Assembly (NCBI RefSeq): GCF_001427905.1
Contig: NZ_LMEF01000016.1
Location: 1-39,752 of the forward strand
Direction of reading: 5' to 3'
From: Flavobacterium sp. Root420
Lineage (GTDB): Bacteria > Bacteroidota > Bacteroidia > Flavobacteriales > Flavobacteriaceae
Length of the DNA stretch: 39,752 nt
Of this stretch, positions 16,409-24,040 are shown in pieces (within the stretch, counting starts at the first letter, position 1; the number at the start of each line of letters is the position of its first letter). The notes below the pieces were generated by a model. It was given only the letters and a program-made list of their open reading frames with translations. It had not been told where the DNA came from and made no database searches. Both the position numbers and the translations under genes were made by a program.

Positions 16409-16440
16409 CAAATATATCGTAAACAATCTTAGTTTCGCAA
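16409..16440 (-). promoter_or_regulatory. dnaN promoter
   Basis: Leftward TTG, a 21-base spacer, then TATATTTG matches the Bacteroidetes housekeeping consensus. The -7 element is 60 bases before the dnaN start codon. Confidence 0.7.
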
Positions 16441-16455
16441 TTTTTTTATTAACAT

Positions 16456-18141
16456 CTATTTACTATATCTTCTTTTTCTAAGGTAGGTAAATGCCAATCC
16501 AAAAACCAATAAAATTAGAATTGGAAGTCCGATAGTTATGAATTGTGTTATCGTATAGTTTTCATAAACTTTATCTTTATCCAATAAAGGCAAATCAACA
16601 TCTTTGCTTCTAATGTTAATAAGTCCGGTATCGTCTAAAAGATAATTGATGCAATTCATCATAAAATCTTTGTTGTCGTATAAATTTCCGGTACGCTGAT
16701 CGTAACCTAATTCAACGGGCATCATGTTTTTATCCAATTGATTTCTTGCTAAATCTCCATCGGCAATTACAATCATTTTATTTGGTTTTCCTTTTGCCTG
16801 AAATGCATTTTCTTTGAAAGGTAAAACACGGTTTTCAAAAGCCGAATGAAAATCTCCTTCTAGTAAAACAGCCAAAGGGGAGTTTCCTTTATTTAGATAT
16901 TCCTGCGGGGTAGTTTGCTCGGTTACAATATTCAAATTGATTTCTGTCGGAGTACCAATTTTCTTAGAATATTGAGACGATTGTAATAAAACCGTTTTCT
17001 TGATTCCGTTTTTCAAAGTGTCAATCGGACTCGCAAAATCAAATTTAATCTGCCCTAAATTTTTAACAATTGGGTGTTTGCCAGATGGGATTACAATTGG
17101 AGCGTATTTCCATTTAAATTCCTGATATTGGGTTGCGCTTCCTTGTTCGCCGGTAGCCAGTTTTATTGGACTTCCGTATTCGTCTTTTACTAAATCAGGA
17201 TTAATTCTGAATCCGTATTTGAAGAACATATCATTCAGATTCAAATCTCTTGGATAAGCCAAAGTTGCTCCGGATTGATTGTATAAACTGTCCATATCAG
17301 CAGCAACCTGATCAATCAACCACAACGTTTTTCCGCCATTCATGATAAACTGATCTAAAACCTGTTTTTCTTCGTCAGAAAAAGTTTGAGTTGGTTTTGA
17401 GATAATTGCTAAATCGTATTTCTTTAAAGCATCTAAAGTTCCTGAAGGATTTTTAGCAACAGAATCTAAGGTGAAGGGCCCAATATAATAGCTTTCTTTG
17501 ATTTGTCTCAGCATTTTAGCTACATGAACTTCGTTCATCTCACCATTTCCTTTTATAAAAGCAACCTTCTTTTGTTTGGCTTTGGTGATTTTATTGATAG
17601 CATCTGCTATAGAATATTCTAGATGCTGAATAGATCCAATTACTTTCTCTGTAGTTGAAGCGCCCATAATATTTTTCAACAATGGAATATTGACTTCTTT
17701 ATTGTCATACACCGCAACTGCCCACGGAAAAACCATTGCCTGAGATTGTTTTCCTTTATCGTCAACAGTAATATTTATTGGTGTTAATCCTTTTTGGTAA
17801 AGCGATTTTACCATTTCCATACTTTCGTCTTCGTTTTCCATCGGATTTACAAATTCGAAAACAATATTGCTATTGTAAGCTTGAAATTCTTCTAATAATT
17901 GTTTGGTTTCAAGTTGTAAACGTTTAAAATCTGCCGGCAAATCGCCTTGCATATAAATCTTAATCGAAAGCGGATTCTTAACTTGTTTTACAATTTGCAG
18001 AGAAGTTTCGGATAAAGTATAACGTTTGTCTTTGGTTAAATCGAATCGGTGGAAAAATAAACTTCCCAAAACATTTAAAACTATTAAAACGAAAACGGTA
18101 ATACCTAATATCTTGATATTTTGTTGAGTAGATGCTTTCAT
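16456..18141 (-). CDS. gldG: Gliding-motility ABC transporter component GldG
   Basis: This 561-residue protein has an N-terminal membrane helix (about 10-30, ILGITVFVLIVLNVLGSLFF). A long exported region includes RYTLSETSLQIVKQV and the DUF4350/ABC_transp_aux-like core. A C-terminal helix (about 530-552) precedes a basic tail. It is the auxiliary subunit of the GldA-GldF-GldG ABC complex, needed for gliding in Flavobacterium johnsoniae. The start codon shares one base with the gldF stop (TAATG), so it is translationally coupled to gldF. GldA, the ATPase, is not in this window, as is known for F. johnsoniae. Confidence 0.94.
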   Translation of the reverse strand: MKASTQQNIKILGITVFVLIVLNVLGSLFFHRFDLTKDKRYTLSETSLQIVKQVKNPLSIKIYMQGDLPADFKRLQLETKQLLEEFQAYNSNIVFEFVNPMENEDESMEMVKSLYQKGLTPINITVDDKGKQSQAMVFPWAVAVYDNKEVNIPLLKNIMGASTTEKVIGSIQHLEYSIADAINKITKAKQKKVAFIKGNGEMNEVHVAKMLRQIKESYYIGPFTLDSVAKNPSGTLDALKKYDLAIISKPTQTFSDEEKQVLDQFIMNGGKTLWLIDQVAADMDSLYNQSGATLAYPRDLNLNDMFFKYGFRINPDLVKDEYGSPIKLATGEQGSATQYQEFKWKYAPIVIPSGKHPIVKNLGQIKFDFASPIDTLKNGIKKTVLLQSSQYSKKIGTPTEINLNIVTEQTTPQEYLNKGNSPLAVLLEGDFHSAFENRVLPFKENAFQAKGKPNKMIVIADGDLARNQLDKNMMPVELGYDQRTGNLYDNKDFMMNCINYLLDDTGLINIRSKDVDLPLLDKDKVYENYTITQFITIGLPILILLVFGLAFTYLRKRRYSK

Positions 18142-18866
18142 TACGCTTTAAAAGATTTTAATTGATAAACAGTAAAAGACAAAAACAATACAGTAATGCT
18201 CAAAAAATAAATAATATCACGTGTATCGATAACGCCCCGACTCATACTTTTAAAGTGATCCTGCATGCCAAATGCCGAAACAATATTAGAATCTCCAGGA
18301 ATCAAAGAAGCCAGTCCCTGAAAACCAAAATAGAAGAAAAAACATAGAAAAACCGCAATGATAAAAGCGACTATTTGATTTTCTGAAAGGGTAGAAGTGA
18401 AGATCCCAATTGCAGAATAAGAAGCAATCAAAAATAACAATCCGAAGTAAGAACCAATGGTGCTTCCCATATCGATATTTCCTTCAGGCAAACCTAAATT
18501 CGAAATTACTTTTACATAAATAAATGTTGGTACAATCGCTAAAACGATCAGTAATAAAGAACCTAAAAATTTTCCGTTTACTATTTCCCAAATTGATAAT
18601 GGTTTAGTCAAAAGTAATTCTAATGTGCCTTGCTTTTTTTCGTCAGAGAAACTTCTCATAGTAACTGCCGGAATCAGGAAAATCAAAATCCAAGGTGCTA
18701 ATGTGAAAAACGGAGTCAAATCGGCATAGCCGGTATTTAGGATATTATAATCTCCTTCAAAAACCCATAAAAATAGTCCGTTGCTAATCAGGAAAATAGC
18801 AATGACCAAATACCCAATAGGAGATCCAAAAAAGGATTTTATTTCTCGTAAAATGATTGATTTCAT
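18141..18866 (-). CDS. gldF: Gliding-motility ABC transporter permease GldF
   Basis: This 241-residue protein has about six membrane helices, beginning IGYLVIAIFLISNGLFLWVF. It carries the permease signature MRSFSDEKKQGTLELLLTKPLS (ABC-2 type) after helix 2. It pairs with GldA and GldG in the inner membrane. The gene is directly followed by gldG with a one-base overlap. The 126 bases upstream hold dispersed repeat sequence but no clear TAnnTTTG promoter. Transcription may therefore come from farther upstream, through the ABM-domain gene. Confidence 0.94.
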   Translation of the reverse strand: MKSIILREIKSFFGSPIGYLVIAIFLISNGLFLWVFEGDYNILNTGYADLTPFFTLAPWILIFLIPAVTMRSFSDEKKQGTLELLLTKPLSIWEIVNGKFLGSLLLIVLAIVPTFIYVKVISNLGLPEGNIDMGSTIGSYFGLLFLIASYSAIGIFTSTLSENQIVAFIIAVFLCFFFYFGFQGLASLIPGDSNIVSAFGMQDHFKSMSRGVIDTRDIIYFLSITVLFLSFTVYQLKSFKA

Positions 18867-18913
18867 GTACTTAATTTTGTTTCAAGTTTTTCTTGTTTCA
18901 GGTTTCAAGTTGA

Positions 18914-18981
18914 CAAAGCTTTGCGAACTTTACGTTTTCTAAAAACCTTTAATATAGTCTTTGTGCACTTTGCGGTTAAAT
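18914..18981. repeat. Dispersed REP-like repeat, second copy
   Basis: CAAAGCTTTGCGAACTTTA (18914-18932) is identical over 19 bases to 13473-13491. CTTTGCGGTTAAAT (18968-18981) matches 13518-13531 apart from one extra T. The core is part of a palindrome of the form GTTCGCAAAGCTTTGCGAAC. It fills the spacer between the ABM gene and gldF. Confidence 0.75.
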
Positions 18982-18992
18982 TGTCTCAATTT

Positions 18993-19298
18993 TTAAACTA
19001 AAGACACCACTTTGTCCACGCTCCAAGCTTCAGGTTTTGCATTGAATAGCTTTTTTGTAAAATCCCAAACAGAATTAAATAACTCAGATTGTCTGTAATT
19101 TTCTAAATTTTCTTCTGTTTCCCAATAACTGTAAGTAAAAAAGATGCATTTATCATTTCTGTCCTGATACAATTCTAAAAAACGATTCCCTTCTGCTTTT
19201 CGTATTTTGTCTTTCACAGTTTCAAAATTCTCCAGAAAATCCGGGATTTTTTCTTCGTGAAAACTCATTTTTACTATTCGAACGAACATATTGTGCAA
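18993..19298 (-). CDS. Antibiotic biosynthesis monooxygenase (ABM) domain protein
   Basis: This 101-residue protein is a single dimeric alpha/beta-barrel domain: FVRIVKMSF strand, PDFLENFETVKDKIR helix, GNRFLELYQD strand, CIFFTYSYWETEENLENYRQS, and a final helix. ABM proteins include quinol monooxygenases and heme-degrading enzymes, but many have no known reaction, and no cofactor site can be claimed here. Met4 is an alternative start, three codons inside. It lies 126 bases upstream of gldF in the same direction; co-transcription is possible. A TACTTTTG element lies about 50 bases upstream. Confidence 0.85.
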   Translation of the reverse strand: MHNMFVRIVKMSFHEEKIPDFLENFETVKDKIRKAEGNRFLELYQDRNDKCIFFTYSYWETEENLENYRQSELFNSVWDFTKKLFNAKPEAWSVDKVVSLV

Positions 19299-19349
19299 TT
19301 TTAGATTTTAAACTGTAGATTTTAGATTGAAAAATCTGCAATATGCGCG

Positions 19350-19357
19350 CAAAAGTA
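19350..19357 (-). promoter_or_regulatory. -7 element before the ABM gene
   Basis: Leftward TACTTTTG followed by CGCGC fits TAnnTTTG(C). No TTG lies at the expected distance, so the call rests on this element alone. Confidence 0.4.
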
Positions 19358-19440
19358 CCAAAATTGATTGTTGTTTTTGCTATATTTTTCTACTTTAAAG
19401 AAAATATTAGCTTTCATAATAATTATTAAAGAAATGGCTA

Positions 19441-19833
19441 TTATTGAACAGGTTTATCAAGCCTTATTATTGTTGTGTCACTTTCTTTAATTAATATAAT
19501 TGAATCGTTATTGCTTTTCTTTACAATTCGAAACGGAGCTTCAATATCTGATAAACGAGGTATTTTTTTTGCGCCTTCAGGTCTCCAGAATGCATCATCT
19601 TTTATATTAAAATTTTTGATATTATTTAAAAGCATTAGCGAACTGTTTAAATAATATTTTTCATTTAATATGTATATTCCTCTTTCGTTATAAGCATCAT
19701 TGACATTCAGATCTATTTGCGTCGAATTATCAATTTGAATTAAATTAGATTGTAAATTGTTACAAGATATATTTGTAGTACTCAATATAACTACAAAAAC
19801 AATCATACTATAAAGCATTTTATTTAATTTCAT
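19441..19833 (-). CDS. Small lipoprotein of unknown function
   Basis: This 130-residue protein has a hydrophobic signal (MIVFVVILSTTNISC) with a lipobox-like Cys24. The mature part has no family I recognise. It contains a YYLNSSLMLLNNIKNF segment and ends with short strands (IILIKESDTTIIRL). It follows the SAM hydroxide adenosyltransferase gene by 37 bases in the same direction, so the two are probably co-transcribed. No functional link is evident. Confidence 0.65.
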   Translation of the reverse strand: MKLNKMLYSMIVFVVILSTTNISCNNLQSNLIQIDNSTQIDLNVNDAYNERGIYILNEKYYLNSSLMLLNNIKNFNIKDDAFWRPEGAKKIPRLSDIEAPFRIVKKSNNDSIILIKESDTTIIRLDKPVQ

Positions 19834-19870
19834 ATCTTATTGTTTTGTTGCAATCTCTGTTCATTACTAA

Positions 19871-20698
19871 TTATAAAAATTGAATCGTAATAACATCACG
19901 ATAATTCAATCCTAACAAACTATTTGCAGAACCCACTTTTGAAGGATTACTTCTAAAAATGGCAATTTCGAGAAACCCAGCTTCGTTAAAGATCGCTAAT
20001 TTTTCGCCCTCATACGTTTTGATTGGATATTTCTCTGAAGTCGCAATAGCAGAGTAATTAGGTAAAATTGTTTTGATGCTTTTTGGTTTCATAACAATCT
20101 CGTACGGACGGCCTTTGGCAACTTCTATAAATTGCTGTTTTGAGATGTTGGTCACAATGTTTCCAAAATGGTCAATGTAAATAACATATCCTTTTAGCGA
20201 ATTTCCATCGTTAGCAACTACAGCTTGTAATTCGGTAATCTGTTTAATTCCAGTAACTTCTTTACCAATAACATTCAGTAAACCGCCTTTTGCAATATGG
20301 CAGGCCACTTGTATGAAAATATCTAAATCGCTGAACTCAGCTGGAAAACGATCGTGAATATTAATTTCGACAATTTTCTGCGGAACGATTTTCTGCGTTA
20401 GCATACTCAGAATTCCGTTATCAGCACAAATAAAGTAATGATCGTTCCATTGCATAGCAATATGCTGATTTTCTTTATTTCGCTCAATATCAACACCAAT
20501 AAGATGCACGGTTCCTTTAGGAAAACTTAAATAAGAGGCGCCAATAACATAACTTGCTTCGGCTGTATTAAATGGATCTATATCATGCGAAATGTCAATA
20601 ATTTGAACCTCTGAATATTCAGAAAGAATTTTACCCTTTAGCGAACCAACAAAGTGGTCTTTTAAGCCGTAATCAGTAGTAAGGGTAATTATTGACAT
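19871..20698 (-). CDS. SAM hydroxide adenosyltransferase (DUF62 family)
   Basis: This 275-residue protein belongs to the fluorinase/chlorinase superfamily. These enzymes hydrolyse S-adenosylmethionine to adenosine and methionine using activated water. The N-terminal signature is ITLTTDYGLKDHFVGSLKG with the conserved Asp8. VDISHDIDPFN-type and AEASYVIGASYLSFPKGTVHLIGVD segments follow. The C-terminal domain contains GYVIYIDHFGNIVTNI. It lacks the 20-residue insertion of halogenases as far as I can judge. The gene diverges from phoH, with repeat-rich DNA between them. The physiological role of the family is poorly known. Confidence 0.92.
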   Translation of the reverse strand: MSIITLTTDYGLKDHFVGSLKGKILSEYSEVQIIDISHDIDPFNTAEASYVIGASYLSFPKGTVHLIGVDIERNKENQHIAMQWNDHYFICADNGILSMLTQKIVPQKIVEINIHDRFPAEFSDLDIFIQVACHIAKGGLLNVIGKEVTGIKQITELQAVVANDGNSLKGYVIYIDHFGNIVTNISKQQFIEVAKGRPYEIVMKPKSIKTILPNYSAIATSEKYPIKTYEGEKLAIFNEAGFLEIAIFRSNPSKVGSANSLLGLNYRDVITIQFL

Positions 20699-20757
20699 AA
20701 TTTTGTTTATAACTATTGGTAGTATTTAAATCTAATTTTCATTAAATTTGAGAAATG

Positions 20758-20765
20758 CAAATCTA
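20758..20765 (-). promoter_or_regulatory. -7 element before the SAM hydroxide adenosyltransferase gene
   Basis: Leftward TAGATTTG is followed by CATTTC, like the HAD and purC promoters. The nearest upstream TTTG is 13 bases away. Confidence 0.4.
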
Positions 20766-20826
20766 ATAATACTAAATACAAATTGAAAGAAAGAAAAGAC
20801 AATTTATAAATTTAGTCTCAGTTTGC

Positions 20827-20899
20827 GGTTTCAGTTTACAGTTTGTAAAAAAAGAAAGTAAACTGATACGATTAAAACTGCGACTGCGACTGAAAACTG
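20827..20899. repeat. Degenerate CAGTTT/CGACTG repeat cluster
   Basis: Imperfect inverted strings fill this spacer: GGTTTCAGTTTACAGTTT on the left and ACTGCGACTGAAAACTG (20883-20899) on the right. The latter 17-mer recurs exactly at 26417-26433. Confidence 0.6.
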
Positions 20900-20969
20900 T
20901 TACTCAAAAAAATACCCGACAACAATAGATTTACAAAACAAATTTATTTTTAATTTAAAACTACCTCAT

Positions 20970-21920
20970 TTGAACGAGAGAATTATCGAGCTAATAGACA
21001 TCGCTCCAAAAGACTTTTGGGGCGCTCAAGACACTCATCTTGAAATAATTAAAAAGTACTACCCAAAGCTTAAAATAGTAGCAAGAGGGACGACTTTAAA
21101 AGCATTTGGCGAAAAAGAAGTTTTAGATGAATTCGAAAAAAGATTTCAAAGGTTAATGCTCCATTTTACCCGATACAACAACATTGATGATAATGTAATT
21201 GAACGCGTAATTATGAGTGATGGTCAGGATGAAAGAAAATCATACGATCATGACAAAATATTAGTTCATGGTGTTGGCGGTAAAATAATTAAGGCCATGA
21301 CGCCTAACCAGCAACTACTGGTAGATACCATCAAAAAAAATGATATGGTATTTGCTGTTGGCCCTGCCGGAACCGGTAAAACTTATACCGGTGTAGCAAT
21401 GGCGGTTAAAGCGCTTAAAGACAAAGAAGTAAAAAGGATCATACTTACCCGACCAGCGGTAGAAGCGGGAGAAAATCTTGGTTTTTTACCCGGCGATATG
21501 AAAGAAAAACTAGATCCGTACATGCAACCTCTTTATGATGCTTTGCGCGACATGTTGCCGAACGAAAAACTCGAAGATTATATTTTAAAAGGAATTATTC
21601 AGATTGCGCCATTGGCATTTATGCGTGGGCGCACACTTGATAACGCCTTTGTTATTCTTGACGAGGCACAGAACACTACCCACTCACAAATGAAAATGTT
21701 TTTGACCCGTATGGGAAAAAACGCCAAATTTATGATTACGGGAGATCCTGGACAGGTCGATTTACCACGTAGAACTATTTCTGGGCTTAAAGAAGCCATT
21801 TTGGTTCTGAAAGACGTTGACGGAATCGGAATTATTTATCTGGATGACAAAGATATCGTACGTCACAGATTAGTGAAAAAGGTAATTGACGCTTACAAGC
21901 AAATAGAAAATCACGATTAA
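20970..21920 (+). CDS. PhoH-family ATPase
   Basis: This 316-residue cytoplasmic protein has Walker A GPAGTGKT (131-138), preceded by TPNQQLLVDTIKKNDMVFAV. The Walker B region contains VILDEAQNTTHSQMKMFLTRMG, with GDPGQVDLP after it. The N-terminal 100 residues resemble the KH-like front domain of PhoH/PhoL proteins, which are linked to RNA metabolism. No ATG fits; the best start is TTG at 20970, giving MNERIIELIDIAPKDFWG. A strong hairpin terminator follows at 21967-22019, so it is a single-gene unit. Confidence 0.93.
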   Translation: MNERIIELIDIAPKDFWGAQDTHLEIIKKYYPKLKIVARGTTLKAFGEKEVLDEFEKRFQRLMLHFTRYNNIDDNVIERVIMSDGQDERKSYDHDKILVHGVGGKIIKAMTPNQQLLVDTIKKNDMVFAVGPAGTGKTYTGVAMAVKALKDKEVKRIILTRPAVEAGENLGFLPGDMKEKLDPYMQPLYDALRDMLPNEKLEDYILKGIIQIAPLAFMRGRTLDNAFVILDEAQNTTHSQMKMFLTRMGKNAKFMITGDPGQVDLPRRTISGLKEAILVLKDVDGIGIIYLDDKDIVRHRLVKKVIDAYKQIENHD

Positions 21921-21966
21921 TTTTATAGAATGTCAAATGTAAATCGTGAAATGTGTTTTGACATTT

Positions 21967-22019
21967 ATATTCGTTTTATGCATATCTTTTTAGAAATGTG
22001 TAAAACGAATATTTTTTTT
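21967..22019 (+). terminator. Terminator of the PhoH gene
   Basis: ATATTCGTTTTA (21967-21978) and TAAAACGAATAT (22001-22012) pair perfectly. The 22-base loop contains extra pairing (CATATC with GAAATG). A T-run follows at 22013-22019. Confidence 0.8.
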
Positions 22020-22053
22020 AATTAGAAAATTAGATTTTAAAATAAGCTTCTGA

Positions 22054-22539
22054 ATGGCAATTAGAATATTTAGTTTTTTAGTACTTATGTCATTCACTTC
22101 ATGTAAGAAACCAGAAATTCCAGTCAATAAATTTGCTGGGACTTGGTATGATACAGAATATATTGTTCCTGGCAGATCCAGTATAAAAATAAATAAAGAC
22201 AGTTCTTTTTCTTATAGAAGTGCAGGCTGTGATTGGAGAGTATTATCAAAAGGAAAGTGGGAAATGATTGGAGATTCAATAGAGTTAAACAGTACAACTA
22301 GTGATACATGTTATAGAATGTTTCCTTTTGTTGAATGTATTCCTTTTGGAAAGTACAAAGGAAAAAATCTATTGACAATTCCAAATTGTAATCCTAAAGA
22401 CGATGCTTCTTTTGCAATTTTCAATAAAGAAATATTTTACATCAAAAATGATTCTTTAGTTTACAAATTAAAAGCCAGTTCTAATTGTTCTGATACTCTG
22501 AAAATTGCTTACGCCAGAACTCAAAAAATTAGAAAATGA
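22054..22539 (+). CDS. Lipoprotein with lipocalin-like fold, function unknown
   Basis: This 161-residue protein has a short lipoprotein signal with Cys17 (LMSFTSC). The pattern KFAGTWYDTEYI, then SSIKINKDSSFSYRSAGCDWRVLSKGKWEMIGDSIEL, fits small lipocalin-like beta-barrels of Bacteroidetes. Five further cysteines after residue 40 could form disulfides in the periplasm. Its TGA stop overlaps the ATG of the DUF1801 gene by four bases, so the two are co-translated. No ligand can be inferred. Confidence 0.7.
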   Translation: MAIRIFSFLVLMSFTSCKKPEIPVNKFAGTWYDTEYIVPGRSSIKINKDSSFSYRSAGCDWRVLSKGKWEMIGDSIELNSTTSDTCYRMFPFVECIPFGKYKGKNLLTIPNCNPKDDASFAIFNKEIFYIKNDSLVYKLKASSNCSDTLKIAYARTQKIRK

Positions 22540-22898
22540 AACAAATAGATGATTTCTACTTAAAACAAGAAGAACCTGTAAAAGGTGTGTTTCTTGCATT
22601 GCGAGAAATTATTCTAAAACAAGATTATGAAATTACTCACGTCCTGAAATACGGAATGCCCTTTTTTTGTTACAAAGGAAAAATGTTCTGCTATTTATGG
22701 ATTCATAAAAAATACAAGCAACCGTATATCGGAATTGTAGAAGGAAAGCATTTTGATGAATCTTTTTTGCTTCAGGAAGCGCGTTCCAGAATGAAAATAA
22801 TGTTGTTTAATGGTGATGAAGATTTGCCTTTGGAGCAGATTGAAAGGGTCGTTCAGAAAGCATTAAATTTATACAAATCCGGAATTATAAAAATTTAA
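22536..22898 (+). CDS. DUF1801 (YdhG/YjhX-like fold) protein
   Basis: This 120-residue cytoplasmic protein has the DUF1801 pattern. It begins with a helix (LKQEEPVKGVFLALREIILK), then has EITHVLKYGMPFFCYKGKMFCYLWIHKKYKQPYIGIVEG. A C-terminal helical pair follows around EQIERVVQKALNLYK. These proteins have an SRPBCC-like or iron-chaperone-like fold and no settled function. The start overlaps the preceding lipoprotein stop (ATGA). Confidence 0.85.
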   Translation: MKQIDDFYLKQEEPVKGVFLALREIILKQDYEITHVLKYGMPFFCYKGKMFCYLWIHKKYKQPYIGIVEGKHFDESFLLQEARSRMKIMLFNGDEDLPLEQIERVVQKALNLYKSGIIKI

Positions 22899-22979
22899 AT
22901 TGTTTATAATTCAATATTTAATGAAATAGTTAAATAAATAATAAACTTATCTTATTTCCGGCTTTTATGCTATGTAATC

Positions 22980-23011
22980 TTTGTTCTTCTGGGCCTAAAG
23001 CCGTAAATTTG
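22980..23011 (+). promoter_or_regulatory. Promoter of the HAD phosphatase gene
   Basis: TTTG (22980-22983), a 20-base spacer and TAAATTTG (23004-23011) match the Bacteroidetes consensus closely. The ATG at 23038 lies 26 bases downstream, which favours it over the TTG at 23026. Confidence 0.75.
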
Positions 23012-23037
23012 CATTTCATAAATACTTGATTTTTAAT

Positions 23038-23868
23038 ATGACTAAGCTTAAAAATATAAAAGTTGTAGTAAGTGACCTTGACGGAACTTTACTCAATCCT
23101 CAGCACAAAATTTCAGATTATACCAAATCAATTTTTCAGGAACTTCACAATCAAAATTATCTTATCGTTGTTGCTACTGGTCGTCATCATCTTGATGCCA
23201 TGGCTATTATTGAAACACTTGAAGTACCTGTTTATTTAGTGAGTTCAAACGGAGCGAGAATTCATTCGCCAAATAAAGAAGAATTATTTTCATTCAACTT
23301 AGATAGTGAGGTTGTAAAAAATGCTTTAAACGTTGAAATTGACCCTGAAATTACAGTCGTTTTATTCAAAGAAAATGTTTGGCAAACAAACAGAATAAAT
23401 GAAAAGTTAAATGCTTTTCAATCAGAATTAAAATATAAACCAGAATTGGTAGATTATAAAACTTTGGAAGATTTTGGTGCTATCAAGATTTTCTTCTCCT
23501 GTGACGATCATGAAAAATTAGTAAAACTAAAGGACGCTATTTTGGCCAATTCTTCAGAATATTTACATCACGCTTTCAGTTTACCAACTTGTTTAGAATT
23601 TATGGATAAAGCTATAGACAAAGCAGTTGCAATTGAAAGAGTTTTAGAAAAAGAAGGATTTACTTTAGAAGAAGCGGTTTCTTTTGGTGATGGTTTTAAT
23701 GATGTTCAAATGTTATCTGCCTCGGGAAAAGGATTAATTATGGGTAATGCACCAGCTTTATTAAAAGAAACTTTACCAAATTTAGAAGTAATTAAAACTA
23801 ATGCTGAAGACGGAGTAGCCAAATATATTTCTTCTAAAATTTTGAATAAAGAATATGCAACAAGTTAA
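23038..23868 (+). CDS. Cof-type HAD-IIB phosphatase
   Basis: This 276-residue cytoplasmic hydrolase carries the HAD nucleophile motif DLDGT (Asp13, Asp15). Motif II is VVATGRHH. Motif IV is SFGDGFNDVQML near residues 220-230, with ASGKGLIMGNA behind it. The IIB cap lies between about residues 85 and 190. Family members dephosphorylate sugar phosphates, flavin or pyridoxal phosphates; the substrate cannot be read here. I chose ATG 23038 rather than the upstream TTG because the consensus promoter ends at 23011. It forms a single-gene unit with its own terminator. Confidence 0.92.
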   Translation: MTKLKNIKVVVSDLDGTLLNPQHKISDYTKSIFQELHNQNYLIVVATGRHHLDAMAIIETLEVPVYLVSSNGARIHSPNKEELFSFNLDSEVVKNALNVEIDPEITVVLFKENVWQTNRINEKLNAFQSELKYKPELVDYKTLEDFGAIKIFFSCDDHEKLVKLKDAILANSSEYLHHAFSLPTCLEFMDKAIDKAVAIERVLEKEGFTLEEAVSFGDGFNDVQMLSASGKGLIMGNAPALLKETLPNLEVIKTNAEDGVAKYISSKILNKEYATS

Positions 23869-23906
23869 TTAGCAATTCTAATTTTTTAGGTTTTTAATAA
23901 AAATAT

Positions 23907-23938
23907 AATCCTTGAAGGTAGTTCTTCAGGGATTTTTT
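23907..23938 (+). terminator. Terminator of the HAD gene
   Basis: AATCCTTGAAG (23907-23917) pairs with CTTCAGGGATT (23924-23934), with one G-U pair and a 6-base loop. A T-run follows. Confidence 0.8.
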
Positions 23939-24011
23939 ATTTTAAATGCACAATTCATAAAGGATTTCGCAGGCAATTGACAAAAACATTTTTTTAATAA
24001 TTTTCAAAGTG

Positions 24012-24019
24012 TATTTTTG
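24012..24019 (+). promoter_or_regulatory. -7 element of the S9 peptidase gene
   Basis: TATTTTTG fits TAnnTTTG, 21 bases before ATG 24041. It overlaps the alternative TTG codon at 24017, which argues against that start. No good -33 TTG is visible. Confidence 0.45.
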
Positions 24020-24040
24020 TTTTCTCAAAATACTACTACC

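Noticed and set aside
15924..16481. 185-codon rightward frame opposite dnaN
   Set aside because: It lies antisense to the clamp gene and runs across its start and promoter. It has no recognisable domain, and the clamp frame is certain.
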